From Chitinophagaceae bacterium (lineage in GTDB: Bacteria > Bacteroidota > Bacteroidia > Chitinophagales > Chitinophagaceae): 64,000 nucleotides of DNA. The position numbers and the translations under genes are program-made. The stretch lies in the NCBI GenBank assembly GCA_016710745.1, contig JADJVB010000005.1, forward strand, positions 248,001-312,000, given 5' to 3'. Position 1 is the first letter of the stretch; each line of letters starts with the position of its first letter. This document shows positions 29,201 to 35,417 of the stretch, in pieces. The notes beneath the pieces are model-generated. The model was not told the origin of the DNA. It worked only from the letters and a program-made list of their open reading frames with translations, and searched no databases.

Positions 29201-29554
29201 AACCGTTGAGTTAACATCAATGTCACCACTTACTCCAACATTTTCGGCTGCGCCTGTAATAGTTAAGGGAAAAGTTCCTACGGGCATTGTTATGGTGACA
29301 GTTGATCCGACCGGTTCGTTATTGGCAGCGAGTATAGCTTCCCTTAAACTGATGCCGGCTCCGCCCGGTGTTCCTATCAGTGCTGCAATACTTGCCGTAT
29401 TACCATCGTTTTCATCTATCGTAGTAGAAAGCGTTACTGATTGTGCATTAACTGTACCTATGCTCATTAAACCAAACAAAAACATAGTGAGCAGGCATTT
29501 CGGATTTTTTAACAATGAGGACAGTTTGGCGCAGAGCGTGTAGAATAATTTCAT
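17219..29554 (-). CDS. Giant T9SS-secreted repetitive surface protein (4111 residues)
   Basis: The signal peptide (residues 1-38, core LLTMFLFGLMSIGTVNA) is followed by a beta-helix-like region with SLREAILAAN (about 70) and NCIFSGN/NCTFTNN rungs. Next come about eight domains starting with a TLSSAAGTDAQTVC motif and GLPAGVTGSW (480-1115), a TWTGTSSNNWFTPGNW region (about 1120-1290), then about twenty PKD-like repeats of about 85 residues, each with NWTN and GLAASGTGNI and joined by FTITVNPTP linkers. Inserted are a P-domain-like segment (about 1490-1685; HTWSADVDVLLVAPGG) and a pre-peptidase-like segment (about 1815-1955). The last 80 residues (IRIYPNPNSGYFNIRF to PMVIVR) form a type A T9SS sorting domain. 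It is likely exported through the outer membrane and anchored as an adhesin- or gliding-type protein. The frame is free of stops over 12.3 kb. Confidence 0.9.
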   Translation of the reverse strand: MKLFYTLCAKLSSLLKNPKCLLTMFLFGLMSIGTVNAQSVTLSTTIDENDGNTASIAALIGTPGGAGISLREAILAANNEPVGSTVTITMPVGTFPLTITGAAENVGVSGDIDVNSTVAAGMKTVTINGAGSGSTVISGAGLGERVFDVHAINNAGSITFNLSGVTISGASIASASGGAMLLGRPGDISNISNCIFSGNSAPNSGAISQSSSLAAHDLTVTNCTFTNNTATTGGPGALNYNGIGNVTITGCTFSGNTATTSGGAVNITGGGSGPVTANILNNTFLNNTANGTQFGGAAVAITNAQTVNINFNRLFNNTSPNLNTALPPNNGDGRVITASGGVIGSLNVDNNWWGVNTGPVTTATSRSVFGAAPTRWLNLSNTAAPASVCVGATSTITASFLANNLSEAIAPANLTALVGQPITFNTPVNGTLSAAQTTIQAAGTATVTFTATTAGGGSANAVFVPATENFTVTTSPTITVNGTNTAAAPSSNPTVCINTAISPNITIATTGATGIGAPTGLPAGVSANWAGNVITISGTPTTTVGSPFNYSIPLTGGCGTVNATGAITVNPTNTVSLSSAVGTDAQTVNVNTAITNITYATTGATGATFSGLPAGVTGSWSGNVATITGSPTTAVGSPFNYTVTLTGGCGTVTATGTITVTTCAVTLTSAAGTDAQSVCNNTAITNITYATVGATGATFSGLPPGVTGNWVADVVTISGTPTAIAVYNYTVTQVGGACNGTVANGTITVNGTNTVTLSSAAGTDAQTVCINTPITNITYATTVATGATVTGLPAGVTGSWAANVVTISGTPTVAGAALTYTVTLTGGCGGPVTATGTIAVTANNTITLSSAAGTNAQTVCINTPITNITYTTTGATGATVTGLPAGVSGSWAANVVTISGTPTVAGAALTYTVTLTGGCGAITATGTIAVTANNTVTLTSAAGTNAQTVCVNTPITPITYTTTGATGATVTGLPAGVSGAWAANVVTISGTPTASGAALTYTITLTGGCGTISTTGTITVNPNNTATLSSAAGTDAQTVVVLNPIVNITYATTGATGATVTGLPAGVTGSWAANVVTISGTPTAIGSFNYTVNLTGGCGMAFATGNINVIACLTNTWTGTSSNNWFTPGNWSCGVVPTAPMDVVIPAGTPNPCVVAAATTAQLHNFTINAGAVFTNNGTVNINGGGVVSNCGTYQGTGTFTGALFSNTCATAFVRPGSSPGCTIFGAGYTNGSGTEVIEIGGTTVCTQYDQLQVVGTATLSGTLDVQLFGGFIPSCGQSFTIMTANTVTGTFASILYPAIPAGLSWNIQYNATSVVLSITGTPTATATPASQTTCSATPITTIVLNGSPIAATTYNWTRDNAGTVTGIAASGSGDISGTLTNLTNIPITVTFTITPVSGSCTGASITATVIVNPTPDVNQPANQVVCNGAPTAAVTFTGTVPGTVFNWTNSDPTIGLAATGTGDIASFNAVNTGTAPVVATVTVTPSYTSGGGPGGPVTFTNSTNILIPPGQPGTSDGNAAPYPSSIVVSGLPVTGVGVESITLNNIQHTWSADVDVLLVAPGGQHFVPMTDVGGSTGFDALATITIQDGFPLLPLSNAVIATGTYAPTSNTVGNAGNIGGVWTAPAPVGPYNYAAPLGASTFASVFNTATDYNGTWNLFINDDAVGDFGNIAGGWSITLVTPAAGTTCTGPSKTFTYTVNPTATVNPIADRVRCYGSTIGSINFSSPTTGGTIVYNWTNDAPSIGIPASGSGNIPNTRAINTSNIPVVATITVTPAYTNGGTTCNGTPMSFTITVNPTPNFNNATLFIPGTLTLADPVYHRPEPYLQGGACVLALIPGEGTAVHYKTHTFTLTAPSNVTVSLLNSDGGNVTPIGRGQDLDPFLQLVGPAGFVPGAACTNSIAANDDGGALPNVRLPRIVTTTPLAAGTYTIVVTSWDNTPGTVAVTDVPLPWNYTLAVHTTSQTVCDGALTAPLNFTTTVPGTVFDWTNNDPSIGLAASGSGSIASFTATNATTAPVTATITVSPTYTNAGVTCSGAPILYYITVNPTPNATASPASQTICSGAAITPIALTGTVPGTVFNWVRDNNATVTGIAASGTVTPISGNLTNTTNIPITVTFTITPSYTNAGVTCTGTPVTATVVVNPTPTVNPVANQVVCNNSPTTAVTFTGSVTAPPGTVYNWTNTQTSIGLAASGSGNIASFTAINTGTAPVVATITVTPSYTNAGTTCNGTPTTFTITVNPTPTAIATPAAQTVCSGAPITPIVLNSGAGGTWIRYRDRALTGLLQYSGAFVTAWRFYLCCGSALLRCILCTGTVYNWVRDNPVVTGIPMSGSGSPISGTLTNPTNTPITVTFTITPSYTNGGITCTGAPVTATVVVNPIPDVNQPANQVVCNGSPTAIVVFTGSVTSPPGTVYTWTNNTPSIGLAAGPLTGNIPSFTAINNGTAPVVATITVTPSYTNGGVTCTGSPKTFTITVNPTPQVTVPANAVVCNGTLQPTGTYNFTTTATGGVTTYAWSNNNINIGLGGTGTGNSLPTFTATNTTNAPITGTITVTATYTNGGVSCTGPSNSFTITVNPTPNATATPASQTICSGAAITTIVNSGTVAGTVFNWTRDNVATATGIAASGTGNISGTLTNTTTGPVLVTFTITPSYTNGGVTCTGPTTTATVLVNPTATVNPVANQVVCNGAPTAAVTFSSPTTGGTIVYNWTNSLPSIGLAAAGVGNIASFIATNPANTPVTATITVTPTYTNGGISCVGTPISFTITVNPTPEVNQPANQTVCTGSLTAPVLFVSTSVGGTVVFNWTNNNITIGLAAAGVGDIPAFTALNGTNAPNVGTITVTPVFTNGGVSCTGPSKTFTITVNPTPVVNPVANQTVCAGSPTAAVTFSSPATGGTIVYNWTNSNTAIGLVASGTGNIASFIATNATAAPITGTITVTATYTNNGVSCTGPSMNFTITVDPYVTVNPVANQTVCTGSPTAAITFSSPSSPVVFNWTNSNPTIGLAAAGVGNIASFIGLNGTNAPNVGTIVVTPTYTGGGASCPGVPLTFTITVNPIPVVNPVPNQAVCNGSPTSAVVFTSPTTGGTMTYNWTNSNTAIGLGASGVGPVPSFIGTNPGTAPISGTITVTPTYTNNGVSCTGSSISFTITVNPVPTVNPVANQVVCNGAPTAAIIFTGAVPGTVYNWINVGPNIGLGPNGTGNIPSFIASNPGTVPLTATITVIPTYTNAGVTCQGAPITFTITVNPTPTVNPVASQTHCNGSPTLPVTFSGTVAGTVFTWTNNNTSIGLGANGVGNIPSFIAINTGTTVQVATITVTPTYTNGGVSCTGPTTSFTITVNPIPTVNPVTSFRVCGGAPVTVNFTGAVTGTVFNWTNNNIAIGLAASGTGNLNFIATNTSAIPIFATITVTPTFTNGGVTCTGASTSFTITVNPTPTVNQQANQVLCTGSATAPITFTGTASGAFYTWTNNQPSIGLGAAGVGDIPSFTALNAGITPVVATVTVTPIFIAGGVTCTGPTMSFTITVNPNNTIVLTAGGTPASTTLTGQINNTDPTTNLRSFRDGVPKTCAVPGTCTAPLGGTFQYDILTWTNPLPTPQCVTVTYSIPNANPNFSFVAAYNGPVNLAALCTNWLGDPGSSVAVGNTIVWSFTAPGNANINFLVTNIANGQVADYRIVLDYLLPGGGSNNQTVCQFTPIVPIIYNTTGATGASFSGLPPGVSGNWAANVATISGTPTAVGVFNYTVNLMGGCGSVSATGTITVNSSAVMDQPGNQLVCNGANTSAVVFTGLPPGTTYSWTNNNTSIGLAASGTGNIPSFVATNATATVQTATITVTSNSTGCGGTTVSFTITVQPTPTVNQPANQTLCAGNTTVAVPFSGAVTGTVYTWTNNNTTIGLGASGIGTVPAFVAINATLSPITATITVTPTYTNAGITCTGASRSFTITVNPLPNIVFDNVPPRVCLTDTVVILKVSPAGGTWSGTGVTGNTFSATSAGLGVHVLRYSFTNGNGCTQTSYFNITVNDCKERHNIFATAIRIYPNPNSGYFNIRFNSDIYSEFNVRVIDAIGRVYRSQHITGLRYGSVIPMAMPELAAGTYFLEIYNETERAQFPMVIVR
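17730..25340. repeat. PKD-like coding repeats in the 4111-residue gene
   Basis: Units of about 250-270 bp recur with high DNA similarity, for example the linker phrase AACCGTGATCGTAAAG. I count 21 linkers of the ITVNP type. Strong DNA likeness in the 17.7-23 kb part suggests recent expansion. Confidence 0.8.
22617..22762. other. Foreign in-frame insert of about 140 bp in the PKD-like array
   Basis: Within one repeat, between PITPIVLN and TGTVYNWVRDN, about 45 residues (including RYRDRALTGLLQYSGAF and FYLCCGSALL) match nothing else in the protein. The plus strand of this stretch has an open frame that reads like protein (GKIAKLSQKRLNIEEAQLEH) and stops at the insert end. It could be a captured fragment or an assembly chimera. 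Confidence 0.6.
26270..28130. repeat. Second repeat type in the 4111-residue gene
   Basis: Seven adjacent units with SSAAGTDAQTVC, ITYATTGATGATVTGLPAGV and VVTISGTPT. One more unit appears alone near 18.3-18.5 kb. Each is about 80 residues. Confidence 0.75.
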
Positions 29555-29714
29555 AATAGACAGGTTTTGGTTTTACTATTTTCACGCAGACTTGTTAATA
29601 AAGCCGGCTAATCAGAAAATACTATGTAAATGTAACTTACCTTATTTAAAAATTGAAAAATATTAAGGGTTATTTTAAAACTATTTATTTAAAAGAAAAA
29701 GTTCATTTTGTTTG

Positions 29715-29735
29715 AAAAAAAGGTCTGCCCAGACC
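29715..29735 (-). terminator. Possible second terminator after the collar genes
   Basis: On the minus strand GGTCT-GGGC-AGACC is followed by a run of seven T. It lies beyond the first terminator at 29810-29843, before the 4111-residue gene. Confidence 0.45.
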
Positions 29736-29809
29736 CGCGTTCAGGGAATAAATGTTTACAATCAATAAAAAAATTAAATGCACGTAACTATAGTAAAACC
29801 GCAGCATTC

Positions 29810-29843
29810 AAAAAAACAGGATACCCCTCATGGAGGTATCCTG
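29810..29843 (-). terminator. Terminator of the tail-collar operon
   Basis: AGGATACC and GGTATCCT arms with a GC-rich centre form a strong stem; on the minus strand it ends in a T run. It lies about 70 bases after the first collar gene stop. The 357-base interval 29555-29911 holds this, the smaller terminator at 29715, and no gene. Confidence 0.8.
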
Positions 29844-29911
29844 TTATAGATGTAAACTGTATCAGTATTATTTTATTCAATAAACACGCTAAATTCTTAA
29901 AAAGCCGGTTA

Positions 29912-30448
29912 TTAATTCCTGGCAGGGAAAATACCCTGCATAGCTATACAAAAATTAACTACCTGGTATGGCTGCATATTATTGTGTGGTGTGCTGCTGC
30001 CGGTTAAACCTGCTGCCTGTGCGTTCATGGCAGGCGTGGCCCCGGTTGTAGCTGCGTTATATACAAAAAGGTCCCTATCGGCACTGGGCCCTGCAAAAAA
30101 ATTATTTACCGGCGTATTTAAAGCGCCATCGCCGTTATTGCAGTTTACCCCATGGCTGTGTGCAGGCATTTGCAGAGTATTCAGCGTTACATTTTCTGAG
30201 CCTCCATTCTGACCAAGCTGATAGTTGGCCAAGCCGGGTCCGGTACCCATTCCAAGAGAAGCCCGGCCCCTGAGGTCGGGAAGTGCAAAAGTAGTTTGCC
30301 CGTTTCCCCCAAAAGTGGTACCCAGTAAAGAAAACAGGGCTGTATTTTGTGCAATACTTATCAATTGCCCGTTACAAAGTGAAAATCCCCGGGGGGGAAA
30401 ATTAAATCCCACTATAAAAATTTCTCCGATAAATGGATCTGTTGCCAT
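29912..30448 (-). CDS. Tail-collar (MdpB-like) protein 1
   Basis: A 178-residue protein of the phage tail-collar/microcystin-dependent protein family. The N-terminus is FIGEIFIVGFNFPPRGF, then CNGQLISIAQNTALFSLLG, the TFALPDLRGRASLGMG motif, the MPAHSHG turn and the C-terminal end NMQPYQVVNFCIAMQGIFP. In phages this domain sits on tail fibres; in Bacteroidota similar genes occur in sets of three away from phages, with unclear role. No signal peptide is seen. It is the last of three paralogues in one operon. Confidence 0.9.
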   Translation of the reverse strand: MATDPFIGEIFIVGFNFPPRGFSLCNGQLISIAQNTALFSLLGTTFGGNGQTTFALPDLRGRASLGMGTGPGLANYQLGQNGGSENVTLNTLQMPAHSHGVNCNNGDGALNTPVNNFFAGPSADRDLFVYNAATTGATPAMNAQAAGLTGSSTPHNNMQPYQVVNFCIAMQGIFPARN

Positions 30449-30474
30449 AATATATATATTAGATGATGATAAAA

Positions 30475-30993
30475 TTAATTTCTTGAAGGAAAAATACCCG
30501 ATAAAGCAATACAGTAATTCAGGACTAAGTAAGGCTGCATATTATTATGCCCCTGGCTGCCTCCTGCAGTAGCAATGGTACCTGCGTTCATAACACCGCC
30601 GGCCGCATTACTGAAGGCCGGAGCTGAACCATTATTTGCCAACAGGTTATTGGGTGGATAGGTCTGATCGGCGGTATTGGCAGATGACAAAACGGGGTGA
30701 TTATGCTGTGGCATTTCAGCTTGTGTAAGCGCATGATTTTCTTCACCCGATATTTGCCCCTGGGCGTAATTAGACAAGCCGGGGCCCTGGCCAAAGTGCA
30801 GGGCAGCCCTGCCCTGCAGGTTGGGAAGCCCGAAATTGGTGGTTCCATTTCCACCATACATGGTTCCCAGTAAGGAAAACAAGGCCTGGTTTTGGTTAAT
30901 GGGTAACAATTGCCCGTTGCAAAATGCATGAAATCTGGGATTAAAATTAAAGCTGAACAATTTTATCTGTCCTATAAATGGTTGTGTAGACAT
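30475..30993 (-). CDS. Tail-collar (MdpB-like) protein 2
   Basis: A 172-residue paralogue with FIGQIKLFSFNFNPRFHAF, CNGQLLPINQNQALFSLLG, NFGLPNLQGRAALHFG and MPQHNHPV. It ends in the same NMQPYLVLNYCIALSGIFPSRN-type tail. It lies 26 bases before copy 1. Confidence 0.9.
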   Translation of the reverse strand: MSTQPFIGQIKLFSFNFNPRFHAFCNGQLLPINQNQALFSLLGTMYGGNGTTNFGLPNLQGRAALHFGQGPGLSNYAQGQISGEENHALTQAEMPQHNHPVLSSANTADQTYPPNNLLANNGSAPAFSNAAGGVMNAGTIATAGGSQGHNNMQPYLVLNYCIALSGIFPSRN

Positions 30994-31026
30994 ATTTAAT
31001 ATTTTGAAGTTAAATAATTTATTTAA

Positions 31027-31551
31027 TTAATTACGGCTGGGGAAAACCCCTTCCAAGGCAATCAGGTAGTTGATGGTTAAATACGGTTGCAGGTTAGGAT
31101 GGGGTTGATTACCTCCTGTATTCCCGATTGCATTTGCCTTCATGGTAGAACCTCCTGTGGCTGATGCAGTATATTGCGTTAACAGCGTTTGTTCTGCAGG
31201 AAAATTTCCTGCGGGATTTGCTGAATTGGCTGTGGCTCCATTACAGTTGAATGCATGGCTGTGTGCAGGGATCTGTGTGGAAGTCAGCGTCACATTTTCA
31301 GTTCCACTTTGCTCACCAATGGCACGGGGACTTAATCCGGCACCGTTTCCCTGGCCAATGGGTATTCTGCTTCTCAGGTCAGGCAATCCAAAAGTATTTT
31401 GCCCATCGCCGCCATAGGTGGTTCCTATAAGCGCAAAAAGGGCAGAATTTTGTGCAATTGACAATAACTGGCCCTGGCAAAAAGCATGGCCGACTATCTG
31501 AAAATTACCACAAAAAAGTTTGATTTCTCCAACAAAAGGTTGATCTGACAT
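31027..31551 (-). CDS. Tail-collar (MdpB-like) protein 3
   Basis: A 174-residue paralogue: FVGEIKLFCGNFQIVGHAF, CQGQLLSIAQNSALFALIG, TFGLPDLRSRIPIGQG and IPAHSHAFNC. It is first of the three, 33 bases before copy 2. Divergence among the three is large enough that they probably have separate roles. Confidence 0.9.
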   Translation of the reverse strand: MSDQPFVGEIKLFCGNFQIVGHAFCQGQLLSIAQNSALFALIGTTYGGDGQNTFGLPDLRSRIPIGQGNGAGLSPRAIGEQSGTENVTLTSTQIPAHSHAFNCNGATANSANPAGNFPAEQTLLTQYTASATGGSTMKANAIGNTGGNQPHPNLQPYLTINYLIALEGVFPSRN

Positions 31552-31647
31552 ACTGGTGTTGTTTTAAGGTGATAAAAAAAATAGTGCGATAATTGTTTTG
31601 GTAACTTATTGATCGTTTACAACACTAATATAATTATAATATTTAGA

Positions 31648-32628
31648 TTATTCATTTTTCCCCTGATAAATATTTTCAAATATGATTCCGGGGGCCAGGC
31701 CAAATTGCTTTAAGGCAGCCGGGGGCAAAAACCCTTCCTCTATATATATAAACTTTACCCGTAAACGTTGCCCTCCTGTAACAGCTATATCCATATATTC
31801 ATCATCCAGGTAAAGGATGGTACCCGGCGGCACAGGCTCAACATTATCGTAAGGAATATTTTCGGCCTGCAACAGCCTTATTAATTTAGTATTAATTTTT
31901 GTAGCAGCCCCTTTATTATGGGGGTTGCAGGCATTGATCAGCGCAATAATGGAGGCAGCATCCTGGGTAAGCCAGTCAATGGTCAGTTCCTCATTGGATT
32001 GTTTTGGATAATAATGCGCCTTGCTTTCGTCTTGTGGCTTTGAGGGCGCCGCAAAGCCCATCGACAAAATATGTATCAGAGTGCCTGTTAATTTTACTGC
32101 CAGTACAGCCAGTTTTTCGCTCAGTATACCGTAGGTATCATCTGTATGCAGCGGTATCTTTTCCTGCAAAACAATATCACCGGAATCGGCACCGGCATCT
32201 ACTTTATGTATGGCAAGGCCGGCATATTTTTCCCGGTTCTTTACCTGGTGAAATATGGGATCGGCTCCCCGGTAGGCAGGCAGTGGCCCGGGATGCACAT
32301 TAAAAAAGCCTTTGGCTGGTAACGAGAATACCGTACGGGGTATCATAAAGCTGAATGTAAGTACGAGGCCCAGGTTCACCTGGTATTGTTCAATAGCCGA
32401 GCAGGCCTTTTCTTCAAATGCTGTTTTGGAAGATTCGATAACCGGAATATCAGTGGCTTTAAGCATTTCCCTGATCTCTTCAATGATTTCGGGGCAATGG
32501 TCAGGAATGAGTACGGCACCCAATTGGCCGAAATAGGCCAGTTGCTGTATCACCGGAAAGGCGAATCGGCTGCAGCAAAGCAACAGGGCTTTAATGTCTT
32601 CTTTTTTTTCTTCTATTGTTGGCTCCAT
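31648..32628 (-). CDS. Formyltransferase-family protein
   Basis: A 326-residue protein with the formyltransferase core: FNVHPGPLPAYRG (catalytic Asn-His loop) and DAGADSGDIVLQEKIP (with the conserved Asp). A C-terminal domain follows (about 215-326). It resembles methionyl-tRNA formyltransferase but lies far from any def/fmt context and next to collar and sulfation genes, so a modifying enzyme for a sugar, amine or peptide is more likely. Its start is 3 bases after the corrected stop of the binding-protein-like gene. Confidence 0.85.
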   Translation of the reverse strand: MEPTIEEKKEDIKALLLCCSRFAFPVIQQLAYFGQLGAVLIPDHCPEIIEEIREMLKATDIPVIESSKTAFEEKACSAIEQYQVNLGLVLTFSFMIPRTVFSLPAKGFFNVHPGPLPAYRGADPIFHQVKNREKYAGLAIHKVDAGADSGDIVLQEKIPLHTDDTYGILSEKLAVLAVKLTGTLIHILSMGFAAPSKPQDESKAHYYPKQSNEELTIDWLTQDAASIIALINACNPHNKGAATKINTKLIRLLQAENIPYDNVEPVPPGTILYLDDEYMDIAVTGGQRLRVKFIYIEEGFLPPAALKQFGLAPGIIFENIYQGKNE

Positions 32629-32631
32629 GGT

Positions 32632-33782
32632 TTAATAACAGAGATAGGTGTTCGTCCAGCCCGCTACAGATCCTTCAAGCGGTTTTTCACAAAAATCTTC
32701 CCATTCATTTCTAAATTCCAGGCCATATTCCATTTCGGGCTGTGTTGATCCGGCAGCTATACGGCAACGGATAGCCGGAGATAAAAGAACTGTGTTTCGG
32801 GGTCAAGCTGCAAAGCACCCCTGGGACCTTTGATTGATTTTGTTGTAAGCATTTCCACCACTGACTCGCCATTGCGGTATTCACTGTTGCTGCTATCATA
32901 TATTTCTTTGAGTATGATACCCGCCTCCCAGCCCAGCAGTGAAAAAATGCCGGGTTCTTTTTTTAATTGCTGCTGATAAAAATCAACAAAGCTCCGATTC
33001 TCATCATTCGGAACACTCTGATGCCAGGGCAAAAAGCCTTCCATGGAAAATTGAAATCCTGTTTCCAGGTTTTCCAGCGCTTTTTTCTCCAGCATCATGG
33101 GTGAAACATACAGGTGCAGGTTACCGGCTTTTTCATAAGCATTCAGTGCCTTATAAAAATGAGCCGCATACAGGCTGTTGAAAATACAAAGCAGTTTTTT
33201 AGTACCGGTATTGGCCGATAAAAAACTGATCAGTTCATCAATATGAAACACTTCATTATCCAGCTGTTTGTTGATATAATTGAATTTCAGCACTCCTTTT
33301 GCTGCCATGAACTCATGAACCATGGCCGCCAGGTGCAGATAGCCGCAATCATAAAAAGTGGAAGCTACACCTGCCTGTACATCACAGCCGTTACCGGCAG
33401 CGGCACCATTAAGGGCACATAAAAAAGCATGCTGTAAACCCAGGGTTACCATATTGGGCTGTGGCACCCAGTTTGCAGGGTAATTAGCCCCGGGGTTTAC
33501 CACAATCATTAATTTGCCGGATGCCGAAACCAGTGGTTTAACCAGTTCCAGTACCTTTTGATCAATAAAACCTACCAGTACATCCACATCATCAATCAAC
33601 AGCAATTTTTCTGTTTTGGCGTACACTTCCTTTTCCTGTCCTCCAAAGCCGATACTTTCGGCAAAAAAATGCAGTTCGCCACTAAGGCCTGCCTGCCTGA
33701 CAAAAGCTTTAATGCCTTCCATAAAATCAGAACCTATAAGCGGGTACGCATGGGACCTGGGGAGTAAAATTCCTATATTCAT
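32632..33782 (-). CDS. Periplasmic-binding-fold (ABC substrate-binding-like) protein, frameshifted near its end
   Basis: The intact first frame (33782-32757, 341 residues) starts MNIGILLPRSHAYPLIG and resembles Leu/Ile/Val-type substrate-binding proteins (type 1 fold). It has no signal peptide, so it may act in the cytosol. Past the stop at 32757, another frame continues with AAGSTQPEMEYGLEFRNEWE and ends TNTYLCY at 32632, which looks like the natural C-terminus. One lost base near 32757-32765 would explain this and give about 382 residues. The corrected stop lies 3 bases before the formyltransferase ATG, which supports it. Confidence 0.7.
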
Positions 33783-33867
33783 CTGAAACCTTTTGTTTTA
33801 GTTTTGGTCTGTCAAAAAAAAGTGCAGTTATGTAAAAATAATTTATTCGTTTACACTTTAAAAGAAA

Positions 33868-34407
33868 TTAATCCATCATCCATTTAATCATGTGTGGATA
33901 AGGTGCTGTACTTAATGCCCGTGCATTTTTTTCTTTTACAGCCATTCCCTTCCATTGCAGCATGGGCAGGCCAAAATAACTTTTATTGTTGAAATTATCG
34001 GCAATATAACCGCCGCCTCCCTGGTAACCTTCGTCGTGAAAAACAACGTAGGGATCTAAACCCAAATGTACGCAGGCTGCATAAGACCAGGCAATGGCCA
34101 TCATTTCCTCGGCCTCCCGCTGTTCTCTTTTTTCTATAGCAGATGCAGTGAGGGCAGCTCTTTCAGCAGCAGGTACTATGGCAATATGGCCAGCTTCATG
34201 TAATATATCGCCGGGGTAAATTAGTGCTTCCCTATCAATGATAATGGTACCGTTACGGATAGAAAGCCCCGGTAAAAAGCAGGGTTCATCCGGTTTTTCA
34301 AACTTAGTTTTGATACCTATTTCATTTAAAAATGAAATACATATTGTAAGGTATTCATCCAACGGGGCATTAATTATTTGGGTAGGCGTATTTTCGTTTT
34401 CGGGCAT
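33868..34407 (-). CDS. Small zincin-like protein (HEAGH motif)
   Basis: A 179-residue protein, no signal peptide. It contains ILHEAGHIA (about residue 72), an HExxH metal-binding motif in a helix, which fits a zinc metallopeptidase or a relative. The third ligand is not clear. It is the first gene of the leftward unit zincin, binding-like protein, formyltransferase, three collar proteins. Confidence 0.65.
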   Translation of the reverse strand: MPENENTPTQIINAPLDEYLTICISFLNEIGIKTKFEKPDEPCFLPGLSIRNGTIIIDREALIYPGDILHEAGHIAIVPAAERAALTASAIEKREQREAEEMMAIAWSYAACVHLGLDPYVVFHDEGYQGGGGYIADNFNNKSYFGLPMLQWKGMAVKEKNARALSTAPYPHMIKWMMD

Positions 34408-34670
34408 TAGTTTGTGTGTTTTAAAAGGTGAAGATAGATTACCTTTTTGCGAAAAATAAATTATGTTGGGTTTTGGATGGATAAAATATTCATAAACGCT
34501 GTAGATTACAGCCTTTTTGTTTTTTATAAAAAAATTACTGACGATACCAACAAATTAATATTCTCATATATAAGCAAAATTATTTTGTTGATTATTCATA
34601 TTTTATTTGCATAGTAAAGACTTATATACTAATTTGTTGAATAATCTAAACCAGAACCAACATCAGCAGT
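34408..34670. other. Divergent control region of the collar/sulfation gene set
   Basis: The 263-base AT-rich interval separates two divergent units. It has several near matches to the -7 consensus (for example TTTTATTTG and CTAATTTG before the rightward gene) but no exact TAnnTTTG. No ORF is credible in it. Confidence 0.4.
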
Positions 34671-35387
34671 ATGAATACAAGGAGAAAATTTTTATTAAGC
34701 GGCAGCATGGCTACCGCTGCTTTATTAACAGCCAGGCCTTTTGCGGCAATAGCAAACGGCCTAAGCCCCGTTACAGGTTTCAGCATTAATAACAATAGCC
34801 TGGTGTTGGCTCATACTGGTAATGCAGCAGCGGGTAACCAAACCCTTCAGCAAATTGCAAAGCTTAAAAACAGCAATGCAAACCTGCTTATGCTGCATGC
34901 AGGCAGCAATGCTCCGGTGGTTAATAACGGCCGGGCGGTTTACGATGCTTCTATGCAAAACGGCACATCTTTTTCTATCAATGCTGATGACTATAAAATT
35001 GTTTACAAAGGCAATATTAAAACCGGTATTATCACAGCAGATAGCAAAAAACCTTCTGCTGAAAAAATAAATGCACTTGCCATATATCTTAAAAAAGAAA
35101 AAGATTGCCATTTGGTAGTTTGCCTTTCGCAACTTGGGTATAAATCAAAAACCGGTTTGGATGACCTGTCCCTTGCCGCTGCCTCTACACATCTGGATGT
35201 AATTATTGGCGGCCATGTAACCAATTTCTTTAAAAGCCCGATGACTACGCTGAATAAAAATAAAGAAGAAGTTATCATTAACCATGCGGGTACTAACGGG
35301 CTGGCCTTTCGCAAAATTGAGATTGGCTTCGACAACCGGGGCAGAAAAAACCAGCTTGCATTTACAAGGTCCTGTTTACAAGCTTAA
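34671..35387 (+). CDS. Tat-exported metallophosphatase-like protein, likely without catalysis
   Basis: A 238-residue protein with a twin-arginine signal (TRRKFLLSGSMATAALL). The rest resembles the end of the 5'-nucleotidase metallophosphatase domain: CHLVVCLSQLGYKSKTGLDD, then DVIIGGHVTNFF. In active enzymes the latter is GGHxH; here the second His is Thr, and the N-terminal metal motifs DxH and GNHE are missing. It is therefore a truncated or derived form. It opens the rightward unit. Confidence 0.7.
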   Translation: MNTRRKFLLSGSMATAALLTARPFAAIANGLSPVTGFSINNNSLVLAHTGNAAAGNQTLQQIAKLKNSNANLLMLHAGSNAPVVNNGRAVYDASMQNGTSFSINADDYKIVYKGNIKTGIITADSKKPSAEKINALAIYLKKEKDCHLVVCLSQLGYKSKTGLDDLSLAAASTHLDVIIGGHVTNFFKSPMTTLNKNKEEVIINHAGTNGLAFRKIEIGFDNRGRKNQLAFTRSCLQA

Positions 35388-35417
35388 CCAGCACTGCTTA
35401 ATTAAGCAAATCAATTA

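Noticed and set aside
29912..31551. Prophage tail module
   Set aside because: Three collar paralogues only; no capsid, portal, terminase, integrase or lysis gene is near. Such triplets occur in Bacteroidota chromosomes.
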